From contig JAGMWU010000131.1 of NCBI GenBank assembly GCA_018697195.1, forward strand, positions 1 to 64,000: a stretch of DNA of 64,000 nt, given 5' to 3'. Positions 10,447 through 23,009 of this stretch are shown piece after piece; the first letter of the stretch is position 1, and every line of letters begins with the position of its first letter. A program made the position numbers and the translations under genes. The notes under the pieces are model-generated. The model was given only the letters and a program-made list of their open reading frames with translations, was not told the origin of the DNA and ran no database searches. This DNA is from Certhia americana. Taxonomy: Eukaryota > Chordata > Aves > Passeriformes > Certhiidae.

Positions 10447-11456
10447 CTAGAACAGGAGAAGCAGAAGTTTTAAAAGTTAACAGGTATTATGTAAAACAGT
10501 GTAATAGGGTTCCTCTTGCCGTCCCTAAGAGGAATCCAAAAGACTAAAACTTCAGCTAATACCCATCCCACACCATCCCTGATCCAGGGGGTTAACCTCA
10601 GGCAGTTATTTATTCCTGCTCTTTACCTATTGTTAACATAATGCATATAAAATAACTAGGATCTACACATATATAAATATATCTAAAATATATCTACAGC
10701 ACCAGCTCAGCTAAGTTTTAAAAATACTCTCACTTTTCTGCCCCTAGAATTTGGGTCCTGTGTTCCCACATAGCAAACTGGGAACTGACTAGTGGAGTCA
10801 GCAGTTCCAGGTGCTATTCCTGGCTCTTTCACAGATTTCCTGTGTGACCTTGGGAAAGAACTTATGACATTTAGTTCATAAATAACTAAGTAGAAAAGGA
10901 AATACAAACATTGAAAAAGATTAGTAAATTGAAAATGAACACTAAAAGAAAAATGCCATGTATTTCTTACCTGACGAGTCTGAACTCTTTACAGTCAGCT
11001 CATAGGTTAAATCTGAGGAAAAAAAGTTGTTTATTTTTATTACAACATCATCATGGAGCCCATACATCACCTGGTGAGCAGATTTATACTGACAACTTTC
11101 AATAAATACAGAATTAACTCTTCCCACTGCCCAAAGCAAGAATAGAGAGTTTCACTGCAAATCACCAAATACGTAAAACAACTGAACTATCAGCTTTTTA
11201 AAGAGCAAATGAAAAAACCTGGCTTTGACCAGCCAGTTTGCCACGACATACAAACTGAAGACCCCAAATCCACCCTGCTGAGGTTTCATTCTGAAGTGGA
11301 ATGCAGTGACTCCAAGGGCTGTGTACCTGTGCAGCGCTGCTGCAGCCGGCGCAGCTCCGCGTGCAGCCCCTTCAGGGTGTTGGCGTGTTCCCGCTGCAGG
11401 AAGAGCAGGTTCTTCTGGGCACTCTGCAGCTGGTACTCCAGGGTTGAGGTGGCCAT
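9671..11456 (-). CDS. CCDC92: CCDC92, coiled-coil domain-containing protein 92, complete from internal ATG
   Basis: A coiled-coil protein of the centriole and ciliary base, known from human work as a CEP164-associated protein. Three exons on the minus strand (11456-11327, 11012-10971, 10446-9671) join in frame into 315 codons plus TGA, against 331 residues in the human form. Residues 1-45 are the conserved N-terminal coiled coil (contains QSAQKNLLFLQREHANTLK). Residues about 66-152 are a second heptad-rich segment including ELLKELEQKNAM and ELEQRASTIAYL. The rest is a Ser/Pro-rich tail with a basic cluster RRRMKK near 186-191 and the conserved end VVRKHSGTDRTV. The ATG at 11456-11454 has A at -3 and G at +4, a strong context. 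The human protein starts 17 residues further upstream in another exon; the frame here is open back to the acceptor at 11463, so a longer N-terminus from an upstream exon is possible. The gene converges on DNAH10, as in human. Confidence 0.95.
10795..10870 (+). repeat. Ancient MIR-like (CORE-SINE) fragment
   Basis: The stretch around tcctgtgtgaccttgggaaag, preceded by cctggctctttcacag, reads like the MIR core and its flank as I remember them. It lies in the CCDC92 intron between exons 2 and 3. The call is by eye only. Confidence 0.5.
10971..11012 (-). CDS. CCDC92: CCDC92 second coding exon (42-nt micro-exon)
   Basis: The acceptor is ttttcctcag and the donor is GTAAGA on the minus strand. It encodes DLTYELTVKSSDSS with split codons at both ends (phases fit neighbours exactly: G+AT and G+AA). 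The same sequence lies at the same place in the human protein, which supports so short an exon. Confidence 0.92.
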
Positions 11457-11463
11457 CCTGACC
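11327..11463 (-). CDS. CCDC92: CCDC92 first coding exon
   Basis: On the minus strand the acceptor is ccctggcag and the donor is GTACAC. The exon holds 7 nt before the ATG at 11456 and encodes MATSTLEYQLQSAQKNLLF and onward to LRRLQQRCT plus one base. This is the core of the CCDC92 family domain. Confidence 0.9.
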
Positions 11464-14400
11464 CTGCCAGGGAACACACAGGGAATTGTGATGGTCAATT
11501 ACCTTACACATACAGGGATTGTCCCTCTGCAGCAGGATCAGCAGGAATGGTTGAATTCTACTGTTAATGCATTGATTGATGTGTGATCATCAAATGACAC
11601 AAAAGAGTTTTCTGCTTTAGGAATATTTTGATTATAAGTGCTCCAAGTTCATCAAAAGCCTAATTATACTGTAGGCCGGAGCAGGGAACTCATTTGTTTG
11701 GAGTTAAAACATTTAAAGGATTAACTTCAGACAGTTTAAGCTATTAATCCTGTTACAAGTTAAAAGCAGAATTCCGAGGAATGGGCTACTGTGTCTGTCT
11801 TGAGGGTTTCCACTTACCCCTGGGGACACAGGGATTGGTAAAATCCTTGGCATGAACAAGAAGGGAAGCACTAAAATGCAACAGCTCTAAGGAAAAAGGC
11901 AAAGCAGGGGTCTGAGCACAGCAAACAGATTGTTCATGGAAACTTGTTACACCACTGAGTTTCCCTCACAGAACAGCCTTGGCTCTAGCAGAGCTCACAG
12001 ACAGATAGGTACAGTTAACAGAAGGATGCTGACAGACATCCTTACCACCCCTGTGCTGCCAGTGTCGTGACTGGTCCTGATAAGGCAACAATGGATACAG
12101 AAGGAAAGGCTAAGTTCTGGTATATGTGTAGAAACCATTACAGTAATTAGGTTACAAGGATAAATGAAGAATCAGAACTCCTGTTGCCTGGACAACCACC
12201 TGCAGTGGCACTGCAACTGTGCCTGGAATTATGGGATCACACAGGGTGTCCAAGATGGACCTTAACGGGTTTGCCTTGGCATGGCAACTGTTCTCCATTG
12301 GAACTCCTTGGTATGGAGTCTTATGGTAAGATTTTTTTCCTACAGTTTAAAACTGGTAGAGCATAAGCTCAGCAAGTGACATACTTTCGTTATTCCTAAA
12401 CATATCACAGCCCTGTGTTTAATTTTATACTTTTACTCCCCAAAAGAACACCAGACTTGGTACTCCTGCATCTTGGTGACGCACTAAAGCACCTGGGGAG
12501 GTGGTGTAGAAACACAGACACACACACAGACAGAGCCCTCCTGATTCCATCAGTGACCTGAACTGACTGTCTTCTACTGACTTAGCCCTACAGAAACAAA
12601 TATTTGATTGCAAAAAACATAAAATGAAGGTGTGGAAGATGTTTAGAAATCCACTTCTGTGCAGGAGCCAAACAGCCTGGTTACCTCCTAACACAGATCA
12701 AGGATTAAGCTCTGTGCCCAAGAATGTGCATGGTGGTGCCAACTGTGCTTTGTCAAGTGAATGGGTCATTTTACAATTACCATTGTTAGCAAACAAGCAA
12801 AAGTTATCGATTAGACACATTCTAAAAGAGATTTTTAGGGTGGTTAAACAAATTTTGGAACACCCCATCACTGCCATACTGGTGGTCCCTCATAGCCATA
12901 GTGCTGGAGGGCTGTTAGAAGGGGCACTACACAGTCACAGCAATAACTGTGGGGCACCATCAGTTCTGAGGAGTGAGGGTATTTTAAGCTGTGATACATT
13001 TTCAAAGTGACATCCTCTGGCATGCAAAGCTGACATCAGACAGACGGGAGCTTTACTGAATCATCCCATTTCTTCAGTGTTCATCCTACTCTGATCGACC
13101 GAGCATGACAGCAGGATAAAGTCACAGCTGGAGCTCTGACTGTGCAGGACATCGAGGCTCAGAGGGGATTCTTAATCGAGGAATGGATTTTCCAAAAGAA
13201 ACCCTGAGCTGTGATAGGAGTAGGTGAAAGAACGGACTCCACACAATAGCTCAGAGCTTCTGTTCTCACAATGGGAATTAATGGTGGCTTTCCACCTGTA
13301 ACTGTAACCTGAACAGGAAACTACTTGCCTGAATAGGAAAATATTTCATCACCAGCAACAGACAGTAAATGTTCATAGCTCAGTCCTTGCAAATAAACAC
13401 TTTCATTAAAAACTGGTTTCTAAATGTTCAAAAAAACCACCAGAACAAGGCTCTCACTATTAATCTCCTCAATTGCTTTTTCACTTTGATCTTCTGCATC
13501 TGAAAGATGACACCAGGATTACCTGCTTTGAAGAAAACAAATATAATCAGAGGCAAGCGAGTGGTCTAGGCTTAGGAAGAAAATAAGAACTACCAGCACC
13601 AGAGCATCATCTTCCCTGCAGAAGCAGTAAGTTAATCAGTGAGATCAATTAAATCAACCCACGATGAGTTGTAGCTGCAGCCCCTCTGCACTAAGCTGTT
13701 TCCCACAACCCTCTGCAGCCTTTCTGTGCTTTTCCCCCTCACAGCAGCCTGGTTGTCTGCTGTCCTCTCCCCCTCAAGGGAAAGGGAAGGCCAGTGAGGT
13801 GAAGCCACAGCCTCCACGGATGTGTGGGCAGCAGAGCCAGTTCCAAACCCACTCCACCCACCCAACTCAGGCCTTTTTACACAGCACAGCCAGCACTGTG
13901 AACCCTGCCCCCTGTGCTCTAGGAAACAGCCAAAACCATCTACTGTCAAACCAGAAGTGTCTTGCACAGACAGTCACTATACAGAGACACAGATGTGCTA
14001 TGTCCTACAGTCCTGGGATTGCACTAAGCTGATTTCATCTCTGAAACAAGGTCAAACACCACAAGAGAAACAGCAAATGCAGAAGTCACTGGTGCCCTTT
14101 ACAGCCCAGAGGAGCAATCTCCTCCTCCCACCATGGAAATTGGTGGGACAAGCTCCCAAACCTACCAGGCTCTGGCTGGGTGCTCACAGATAAATGACAC
14201 CAGTGCTGGGAAGAACTCTGTGACTTCATACACAGCACCAAGTTATGTCACTATGGTTCTTCCCCCTTCCCCTTTGTCTCCAAACAAAACAAAACAAAAA
14301 AATGTTTGCTATGTACTTACACAGACAGAACTGTGCAATGCAGAGCTTGGCAAAGTCCCCTGGGGACACAGACAGCATTTGGGAAGGATGACAGAACACT

Positions 14401-17400
14401 AAAGGGACACTGCAGTGTCCAGGGGTGATGGTGAGGGTGACACACCTCCTCTCTGGCAGCAGGACTGGCCCTAAACACCAAGTGTCCAACCTGTCAGTGA
14501 CAGAGACTTTGTGTGGATTGTGCAATGCATTCCACCTTTCAAATACCCACAATTTCTCATTTTCCAGGACCACCATCCCACCAAACGTTTCTATATATAG
14601 CTCAGAGATTGAGCCTCAACTCCTCCAAACAATGGATACACAATTTCTCTTGAATATCGCCAAGGAGGAACAAGTGGAATGAGTCAAACAGAATTCCCTT
14701 GGGAACGTTAAGTACAACACTTTAATCATGACTGCACCTACCTAAGCCCTTCATCTTCCAGTAAAGCAGGGAAGATAACTTCAATTACATTCCTGTAAGC
14801 TCACCTTAAAAAGAACTGTTCTGTCTCCTTGTAAGTGCACGTTCTCTTTAAAAGGGAATACACACACACAAAATCTTATATGGAAAAGGAAAAAATATTA
14901 AACAGGAGCTTTCAAAATGCAACTTAATCACACACTCACCATAAACAATCACTAACATTTTACAAGCCATATCTTTTCTTGCAGAGGATGTGCAGGCTCC
15001 AGGCCTTTTTGTATCTTAAGCATTTGGAGAGAGTTCAAAATGATTCAAGGCAAGGAGCATCTGGCTGCATATCAGATGCCTTTGCACAAAATCAGAGCAT
15101 CTCTGTACCCTGCTGCAAGATAGGAGGAGGGAGATGCTAATCTCTGACCTTAGACACAAGTCCAAAGGATGGAACGAAGCCCAAACAACAGTGATTTAAC
15201 ATTTTATTTCTGTTTGGTATCCACTCAACAGAACACAATAACCTCCTTTTACGTGGATGGGGTGACCATCACCTGAGAAGCTGCTTTAGCTCCCTGCCAA
15301 CTCATAGCCTTGAAATATGTATGGGCAGGCATTTTCCTCTCAACTGCTCATTGGCCAGCGCTCCATCAAAATGGAACAAAAGCTGCCAAAATGTCATTTG
15401 TTTGCTATACAAAATACAATTTCAAGAACTAAGGATGGACAGTGGATACCTCTTGTAAGAACCTCCAAATTTTAGCTAGACCCCATTTTAAATATTGTCA
15501 CTGAACTGACCATGCTTGTGTAAACTCAGCTCTAATGCTGAAATTACCGACGGTCACTTTGTTGTTCTTTGCTTAGATCAGCTCTCCATCTCCGAGACAT
15601 AATGCCATCTCCAAAGTGTTTGCTCAGCTCCTTTCAAAGGACAGAACAAAGGAGAGAGACCCTGCAGCCTCCACAGCCAACTCAAGGGCTTTGCTCTCCT
15701 TCTGCTCGGACATTTGTTTTAAGTCCCCCACAAACTGATTCTATCACATCACTACACATCTACTAAAGCAGACCCAGCAATCACACAGCTCAGTGACAAA
15801 CTGTTCCAATTTCAGATTTCTGCTCACCCCTTGTTCATCCGTGCATCAGACTAAGCTACTTCAACTAGTCCAGTGCTGCTGAAGTCAAGCTTTTCACTCA
15901 GCCTAAACATCCACCTCGGGAAATCCCTCCCTTCTCCAGTGCTCCCTTATCAGCAACCAGAACATCTTGCAGCAATATCTCTATCCTCAGCCTTCTGCAT
16001 TACAATATAACAATACTTACACACTGTGACCTAGTAACTTGTTCTCATATTCTTTTCGTTTGTGTGTTTTAAACCAAACAAAATTAGTAGTTCTTTCCTG
16101 GAGACAATGAAGGGGAAGAAGGAACTGTGCCACTGTCCTCCCAGAGGAAGGACATGATTTTGCTTTCTCAGCTCCTTTTCCATTTCTACTGCTTTTGATG
16201 CTATTTTACTCACTGGTTTCTCTGCCTTTTCCCCATCATTTTCTGATCAGAGGCTGTAAATTTTCAGAGTTAATCTCTGAATGTCCTGCAAGCACACATT
16301 TCAGCATTTTAGTAAGAAGGTGGTATTTTGTTACTCCTACAGCAGCTGGTATGGCAGCAGGAAGAATAATTGAGTGGACACCACCCTGGTAGCAATGATT
16401 TAATTCTGGATGCTCCAAAGGAACCAGCTGGCAATTTTGCACAGAACTCCCTGACTGCCTACGTGCCTGATTGTCTACCTGGAGTCAGGAGCACTGACAG
16501 GAATAGTTCACATGGGGTTTTCTCTGTCCTTGAGACCACCCAGCCCCAGAGCTGCCACAAGGGAAGAGACTAAAAGGAATCAGATGTTAAAACCACTACT
16601 GTGACAGACACTAGTAAAGAACCAAATCAAATGGTTTTGCAGTGGCATTTCATACAGACACAGTTATTATGACCAGTACCAGGGTATATGCAAAGCTGTG
16701 GCTGTACAGCTGTCAGGAACAAATAGCCTACTCTGGCAGGAAGCTTTCAAAATTACCTAATTTGAGCCTAATTCACTTTAGGGAGACAAAGAAGGTATTA
16801 CCTAAATGACACTGACTACTTCAAAAGAACCTCTTTAACAATTATGAAGTGACAATAAATCCCCCACAAGCAAAACTACATTGTCATGTAGAGGAACAGG
16901 TTGCTTCTCTTCTGCTCTCTAGCACACACTCCTAAAGAATGGCTCTTCTATTTTATTCACCCCTTCATTCCAAGGATAAAAGAGTTTGTCCAGCAAAGCC
17001 ACAGAATGCAAACTGCACCCCAGCCACAACCAGGCAGTCACAATATCGCAAAGACACGTTAGTCTTTCTAGTAAACCAACTTTTGTCAGAAGAATGACAA
17101 GAAAATTAATACTCAATTCTCATCAGATTAACATAATATCAATGTTACACATAAACCTGAGCCTGATTCTATTTTTTTCCAAAGTCATTAAGAAAGTTCT
17201 CCAGCTTAAGTTAGTAAGATGGGCTGTGGGTGGTTTTGGTACAAGGATCTGTTACAGATAACTCCAAATTCATGCTTAGAAATCACACAATACTATGGAA
17301 TAGTCATGGGCTTTTTTCACAGATCACATACTCACCTGTGAACGCTGCATGCCCTCCCTTAATTTTGTCCTCTATGATCAAGAATGTGTGAATTGCACCA

Positions 17401-20400
17401 AAAACTGAAGAAAATGTACTTGTGCAATACCAAAATTTGCCCTTTCTGAAGCCTGCAGAAACACAAATCAAAAGAATTACTAACCTGGTTTCACATAACC
17501 AACTCGTCTGGGCCTTTTCCTGCTCCCAAACTCGACAAAAACCCATCAGCACACAGACATGCGACTATTTCACCACCCAGCACACACTTTGTCTCAGCCA
17601 TCCCACTCACATACACTGAGCAAGAATTTAGTGCTGCATTCCTGAAATGCTCCAGAATCACCTTCCTGGTCATTCAGTGAACCACGTCAGGGAACTGGAG
17701 CAGCTGAAAACAAACCCGTTTGCCCACTGGCTGTTTTCAGGTGGTGGGTTCACTGCGCAGCACTGTAGGTGCCTAGGGAAGGTGAAAAAAATAAAAATAA
17801 AGAATAGAATCTGTAAAGCAGGTCAGGGGGGTGGTACAGGCAGAACTGCTTCCTGCAGCAGCGCCAGCTCCAGGCACTCGCCTGAGCTTGAGCTCTGACT
17901 GCATGGAATGCAGAAATTATCATTTTCAGAGGTTACCAAGAATATTTGTGAAACATGACAGAAGGTACGGATGCCTTAGAGCTGGCTAAAGAAATCTGTC
18001 CTGAGATCATTTACAGAGAGCAGCTATTGTAAATAGCTGAACAGCTCTACAGAACAGCACAACTATTTCCAGACAAGTGTAACAGGCTGACGAGATGCTT
18101 TTCTCTAATGCATTCTGTGAGGCTGTTTCATAAGGCATTGATTTTTATTATTTTAGAACAGCAACTACAATCAAACACACAAAAATCGGTCTCCACTTTG
18201 CTAAAGGTTTTGAGAGCTGCTGATGAAGGAAATCTGGTAGTGGTGATGATCTATGTCCAAGTCCTTTCTTAAGATTTTTTTTTTTGGTGTTAAATAGGAT
18301 GCCAAGACAAAGGATCCCAAACAGAGGTGCTTTAAACCCTCCCTTACATAACCCAGGTATCTCAAACTGAGACAGTAAAGCTACACAGCTTAAATCAAGT
18401 GTTCCTGAGGCTGGAAAGGAAACAAGCAGACACACTTCTCTTACAAAGGGAACCTGCCGGTTCTGACATCATTCCCACGGCTTTTCCTCACAGATGGACT
18501 CCTCCCGAGCTCCACACCTCTGCTCCACAGAAATGCGATCTGCCGTGCCTTTTGTGCCCTCCCTCCGGGCACGGACTCGGATTACAGGGAGCTACTGTTC
18601 CCTGGCAGATTTTCAGCCTTTCTGGACACAGCTACCATTCTGTTCACAGAGAAGCCATGACATTTAACAGTTTTCAGTCCAGCACTGTTTTGAAATAACA
18701 CTGATTTAAACCCACATCTATCTCAATCAAATAATTAAACCTAACAAGCAGCAATGTGTTTTAATATTTTAAATATAAACCAAAGGTTTCATTGGAGTAA
18801 AATGAGAACAAATATGCTCCCCAATAGCAGGAAAGAAGCAGCAATCCAAAGAAAAGGCTTCTTCAATGATTATTTAAAACCATTCAAACAGCTTGCAGAA
18901 GTTCCAATATGCTCTGAAAATATCAGTTTCAGCAATATTTTGTCATGTTTCTAATGTCTAGTAGTAAATAAATTTATTCTTCTTATTTACAGAACCATTG
19001 TCTTTAACATCACCAGGAGAAAAGTGCTGGTAGATAATGGCAAAACGTTATTAAACCAAATCATTCTCTGCTCACATGGAGATACTCTAACACCCATTAT
19101 CACACTGCTGGACATCCTGCTTTAGAGGCAGCTATTTTTTACATCACTTAAAAACGAGCACAGAGAAGAATCAGGCCCACGTCCACTGATGATAGAGCAC
19201 AGCCAGACGGGAAAAGGTGACAGAACAGAGGTGAGGGACAGCAAATGGTAACCAGGGGGTTAAACATTCCCACTCGGCTCCACTCCATGAACCATTTGCC
19301 ATCTTCAGGTGCTTTTGGGATTCGTGCACAAGAAGGGAGCAGAGGGTTTGTCTCAGCAGAGCCTGCTAAGGTTTGTACCTGAACAAAGGGGCACCCTCCC
19401 ACCTCAAGAGCACCCCGAGGCTCTGCCAGACCCTTGGGGAGAGCTGCCTCTGGTTACACAACTGGCTCATGGCAGCAGCCCTGTGTGGATTGTCACAGCC
19501 ACCCGTGTCCCCATGTGCCTCGGGAAGGCAGAGCACAGCCCTGACAGGCACCTGTCCTTCAACACCAACACCTGCAAATCTTCCTTTGGTGGCTGAGCTT
19601 TCCAAACCTGTAACAAGAAAAAGCTATGTCCCACACTCAACTTTTCCCTTCCTCAAGTTACTTAACTGCTGGATTTTCAGTAAAGTGCTGCTCAACTAAA
19701 CCCATCACCTTTAGTTACTAACAGACACACACACATATATATATATAAAAATATGCACAGAAAGTATCACTGGACAGCAAAAAAATTCTTCAGCATTCTA
19801 AATCTTCAGAAATCATGATGTCTGTGCTCTCTATAAAATAAAGCCCAACTTGCTACCTTTTTTAGACTTCACTATGCAAAATGAAGTTAAACATGAACTT
19901 GAGTAAAAATGATTAACAGTAACCTTTTTACCCAATACAAAAACAATTCTTCACAGTTTCACTACTTTAAACCACTATTTTTTAAGCCACAGAACAGAAA
20001 TGAGATGCCTAAAAATTACAACTGTACTTCCTCTATTATGCTGTTTATAATGTTGAATAAATATTTTATTTTCTTTTACATTATGATCTACATTCTGCCA
20101 TAACAGCACTGGAAGTTTGTGTTCTGCCTCCTGCAGTTACAGGACTGACTAACGTGGTAAATCTGGATGAACAAATGTATCACCCTTAACACCTACAGCC
20201 TCTTGAAGTAGGGCACACTAAGGAACAGGGGCATTTTTGTAACAAAACACATTAAAAAAATAATTTAAAAGCCCTAAAAGTACGCAACTATATCTGAAGT
20301 AAAGGAAACAACTGTAAGAAATGAAATTATTGCTGTTCTACAGTTTGTAAGAACTACTGGACTGGAAACTACATAGAGTATCTGGACTGGTCATGAGCTG

Positions 20401-20566
20401 ACCTTTGTCTTTTCTAAGGGGATGAGGGAGGAAACTTTACAGATATATTAAGCAGAAGTACAACAAGAGGATGAAAACAAGTGGTTAGCATCATTTTAGC
20501 TAATATTCTTTCTTTCCACTTAAGCAGCTGATACTTTCCTCTATTAAGGCTTTCCGATCTTTTTTG

Positions 20567-20615
20567 TTGTACAAAAAATTACTGCTGTACAAAAAATTTT
20601 GCTGTACAAAAAATT
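20567..20615. repeat. Short tandem triplication, TGTACAAAAAATT core
   Basis: Three near-identical copies of (gct/ttgt)gtacaaaaaatt spaced 15-18 bp apart. The function is unknown. Confidence 0.8.
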
Positions 20616-21699
20616 CAGTGCAACCAAAAGCTTGAAAAATCAACAATATTACAAATCAGCCATTATCTGTATAAAGCACTTGCTTTAAATTGTCAAACCA
20701 AAAAGCAATGTGCAGTTTAAGAGCATAAATGTCATTCTCCCAGAGGCTCAGTCATAATAACGCACTACAGAATTGCATTCACTAATGAGCAAATTATATG
20801 GGAAAAGGCACTGTATTTACAGTCACATCCATTTGCCTTTTATTTTTTAATTAGGGAGTATAATTGATATTGCGAAAGCTCAGTACAGCTTTTTAAGAGT
20901 AAGCATCTTAGCATCTAAGTAAAGCCAACAAGTACCCTGGATGCTTCCTATGCACCTGCAATGCAGATCAAAATAGACAATTCCACCCCCGAGGATGCCT
21001 GAGCTTCTGTGTTCACATTTCCCTTCGCTGTCTCAGCTTTAGGCAATTTAATAAGGTGTGCTCAGGTGCGTTCTGCTGCTGTCCAGGGTGGGAAGGGCCC
21101 CTCCTTCCTCCCCGCTGTCCCACCCCGTGTCCTGCGTAGGGAAACTGCGTCTGGAAGCATCTCCATGTCTGAAGACGCCCTGCACTTCTCTGCTGCCATA
21201 TCCACAGACGACAGGCGTTCTCCTCTAAAGAAAAAACCCTCCTCCTCTCAAACGAAGGTTACTCCCTACCCGCTCCAAAATATCCACGATCCACCCGTCC
21301 AGTCCTTTGCAGGCCCTGCGTTTCTCACGAAAACGACACTGTTGTCACTTTGTCAAGCGAAAAGGTGCGATGCCAAAGGCGCCTGCGAAGGATGCGGTGT
21401 AAAACCTGTCCCGGTGGGTGCGGGCGGGAGCAGGGGGAGGCGATGGGCGGCCGCTCTCCTGCTCCGGGGCACATCCCAAACACAAATACCGACACGTCCT
21501 TGCCCCCGAACGGACAGACAAGGGGCAGTACAGCGAGATGCAGGGCAGTCCCTTCACCCCCTGTGCCCCAGAGACGAGCAAAGGGCCCTGGATGCTCTCA
21601 GGGGCGCGCAGGAAGCGCTTTGGTCCAGGGCCAGCGCCCGCGCCCCGGCCGGAGCCGCCCTGCGCGCACCCGCCGGCTCTCCGCTGCTCCGCAACGGCC

Positions 21700-21827
21700 G
21701 GGGGATTCGGACCGGCCTGAGGGGGATTCGGACCGGCCTGAGGGGGATTCGGACCGGCCTGAGGGGGATTCGGACCGGCCCCAGGGGGGAGCTCGGACCG
21801 GCCCTGAGGGGGGCTCGGACCGGTCCC
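21700..21827. repeat. 21-bp GC-rich minisatellite inside the CpG island
   Basis: Four almost perfect copies of gggggattcggaccggcctga (21700-21783), followed by two diverged copies with ggctcggaccgg cores up to about 21827. Confidence 0.95.
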
Positions 21828-22098
21828 ACCGCCAGGGTATCCCCGAACCACCGCAGGTCCCGGGGCCGCCTAACGCGCAGCGGGGCCGGCAGCCGCCCCC
21901 ACAGCCCCGCCCGCTCCCACGGGAGGGTCTCTCAGCGGGCGCTGGGTTCGTGTGAGGCGCAAAAAGGCCCCAGCAGCGTTACCGCGACCCCGTTCCCCAC
22001 CCAGCCCCGGGGGTGGCGGTGCCGCTGCCGCCCCCTCAGCCGTCCCGGGGCGGTGGGCACAGCACGCCGCAGCCCCCGCGCCTCAGCCGGGCTCTCAC

Positions 22099-22235
22099 CT
22101 GCTCAGCCCGAGCCGGCTCCGCCGCTCGCCCCGCCCGAAGGACCGCGGGCGCCCCGCGGGGCCGGCACTGACCGGCGGCGGCACCGGCACCGGGGGCGGC
22201 GGCGCAGGCGCAGGTGCGGCTGCGGCACCGGGCCC
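22099..22235 (-). other. CCDC92: Candidate CCDC92 non-coding first exon
   Basis: On the minus strand the sequence CTGAGCAG is followed by GTGAGAG, a near-consensus donor at 22098-22097. The stretch up to the X-box has no ATG on the minus strand, as expected of 5' UTR. The upstream border (start site) is not determined; the given end is simply the near edge of the X-box. Confidence 0.45.
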
Positions 22236-22249
22236 GTCGCTCTGGCAAC
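22236..22249. promoter_or_regulatory. RFX X-box match in CCDC92 promoter
   Basis: GTCGCTCTGGCAAC fits RYYNYY-N2-RRNRAC at every position. RFX factors bind this near start sites of ciliary genes, and it sits about 140 bp upstream of the candidate first-exon donor of a centriole/cilium gene. Confidence 0.6.
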
Positions 22250-22442
22250 GCGGGCACAGCGCGGCCCCGCCCGCACGGGAGCGCGCCCGGGGGGCGGGGC
22301 GCGCACGGGAGCGCGCGCGGGAGCGCGCCCCAGCGGACAGCGCGCACCTGGGAGAGAGGAGGAGGAGGAGGAAAAAAATGAGGAGAGGAAGGAAAATGAG
22401 GAGGGCACCAGGTGTGTGGGAATGCGCATTCCCGGGAGAGGC

Positions 22443-23005
22443 TGTCGCGGTTTAAACCCGGCTGGAAATTAAGAACCACGCAGGTCCCTTCTGCCTTCTT
22501 CTTCTCCCGCTCCCCGCCGGTGGAATGGGGGAGGAGAATCGAAAGAAAAACTTGTAGGTGGAGATAAGAACAGTTCAGTAATTGAAAATAAAGTGAAATA
22601 GAATAATAATGATAGATGATAATAAAAAGGGGAAGGAAAAACACGCAAAACAAATGATGCACAATGCAATTGCTCATCTCCAGCTGACTGATGTCAGATC
22701 GCTCCTCCCCAAACCCAGGTCAGCTCCCCTTCCGGGTAACTCCCCCAGTGATCCACTGGGCATTTTGTTCTATGCTGTGGAATATCCCTTTAGCCAGTTC
22801 AGGTCATCTGTGCCAGCTTTGCTCCCTCCCAGTTTCTTTTACAAACCTCCTCACTGGCAAAGCATGACACACACAAAAAAAAAAGAAAAAATTACTTCAG
22901 ATAAACAGAACTTAACAAAACCCAAACCAGTGTGTTACCAACACCATTCTCATTCCCAATCCAGAACACAGCACTGTACCAGCTACTGAGATTAACTGAG
23001 CTGCC
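22443..23005 (+). mobile_element. Decayed avian endogenous retrovirus LTR (solo, no coding region)
   Basis: It starts with tgtcgcggtttaaacccggc and carries, in order, gataagaacagttcagtaat, an AT-rich AATAATGAT block, aaatgatgcacaatgcaatt, a wccctttagccagttcaggtc-type block and cactgtaccagctactgag. This order matches a common avian ERV LTR as I remember it. No gag, pol or env sequence flanks it, so it looks like a solo LTR. The right end is diverged and approximate; target-site duplications could not be recognised. Confidence 0.75.
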
Positions 23006-23009
23006 AGGT

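Larger units (their letters stand above)
11464..22098 (-). other. CCDC92 first intron (inferred)
   Basis: A 10.6 kb stretch between the acceptor of the first coding exon and the candidate first-exon donor in the CpG island. I see no supportable protein exon in either direction. It contains small CA/TA microsatellites (12508-12533, 19724-19748) and a triplicated TGTACAAAAAATT motif (20567-20615). A further 5' exon encoding an alternative N-terminus could be hidden in it. Confidence 0.5.
21330..22360. promoter_or_regulatory. CpG island, CCDC92 promoter region
   Basis: A kilobase of very GC- and CpG-rich sequence with GC boxes (ggggcgggg near 22290) in a window that is otherwise AT-balanced. 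It lies upstream of CCDC92 on the minus strand and holds a good minus-strand splice donor at 22098 and an RFX X-box at 22236. In human a CpG-island promoter is shared head-to-head with ZNF664; whether this one also fires to the right cannot be told from sequence. The long open frames here (including one of 487 codons) follow from lack of stops in GC-rich DNA. Confidence 0.8.

Noticed and set aside
21009..22472. 487-codon open frame across the CpG island
   Set aside because: The low stop-codon density of CpG-rich DNA and the 21-bp tandem repeat explain it. The product is Arg/Pro/Gly-rich with a repeated GIRTGLR block, and equally long frames exist in other phases and on the other strand.
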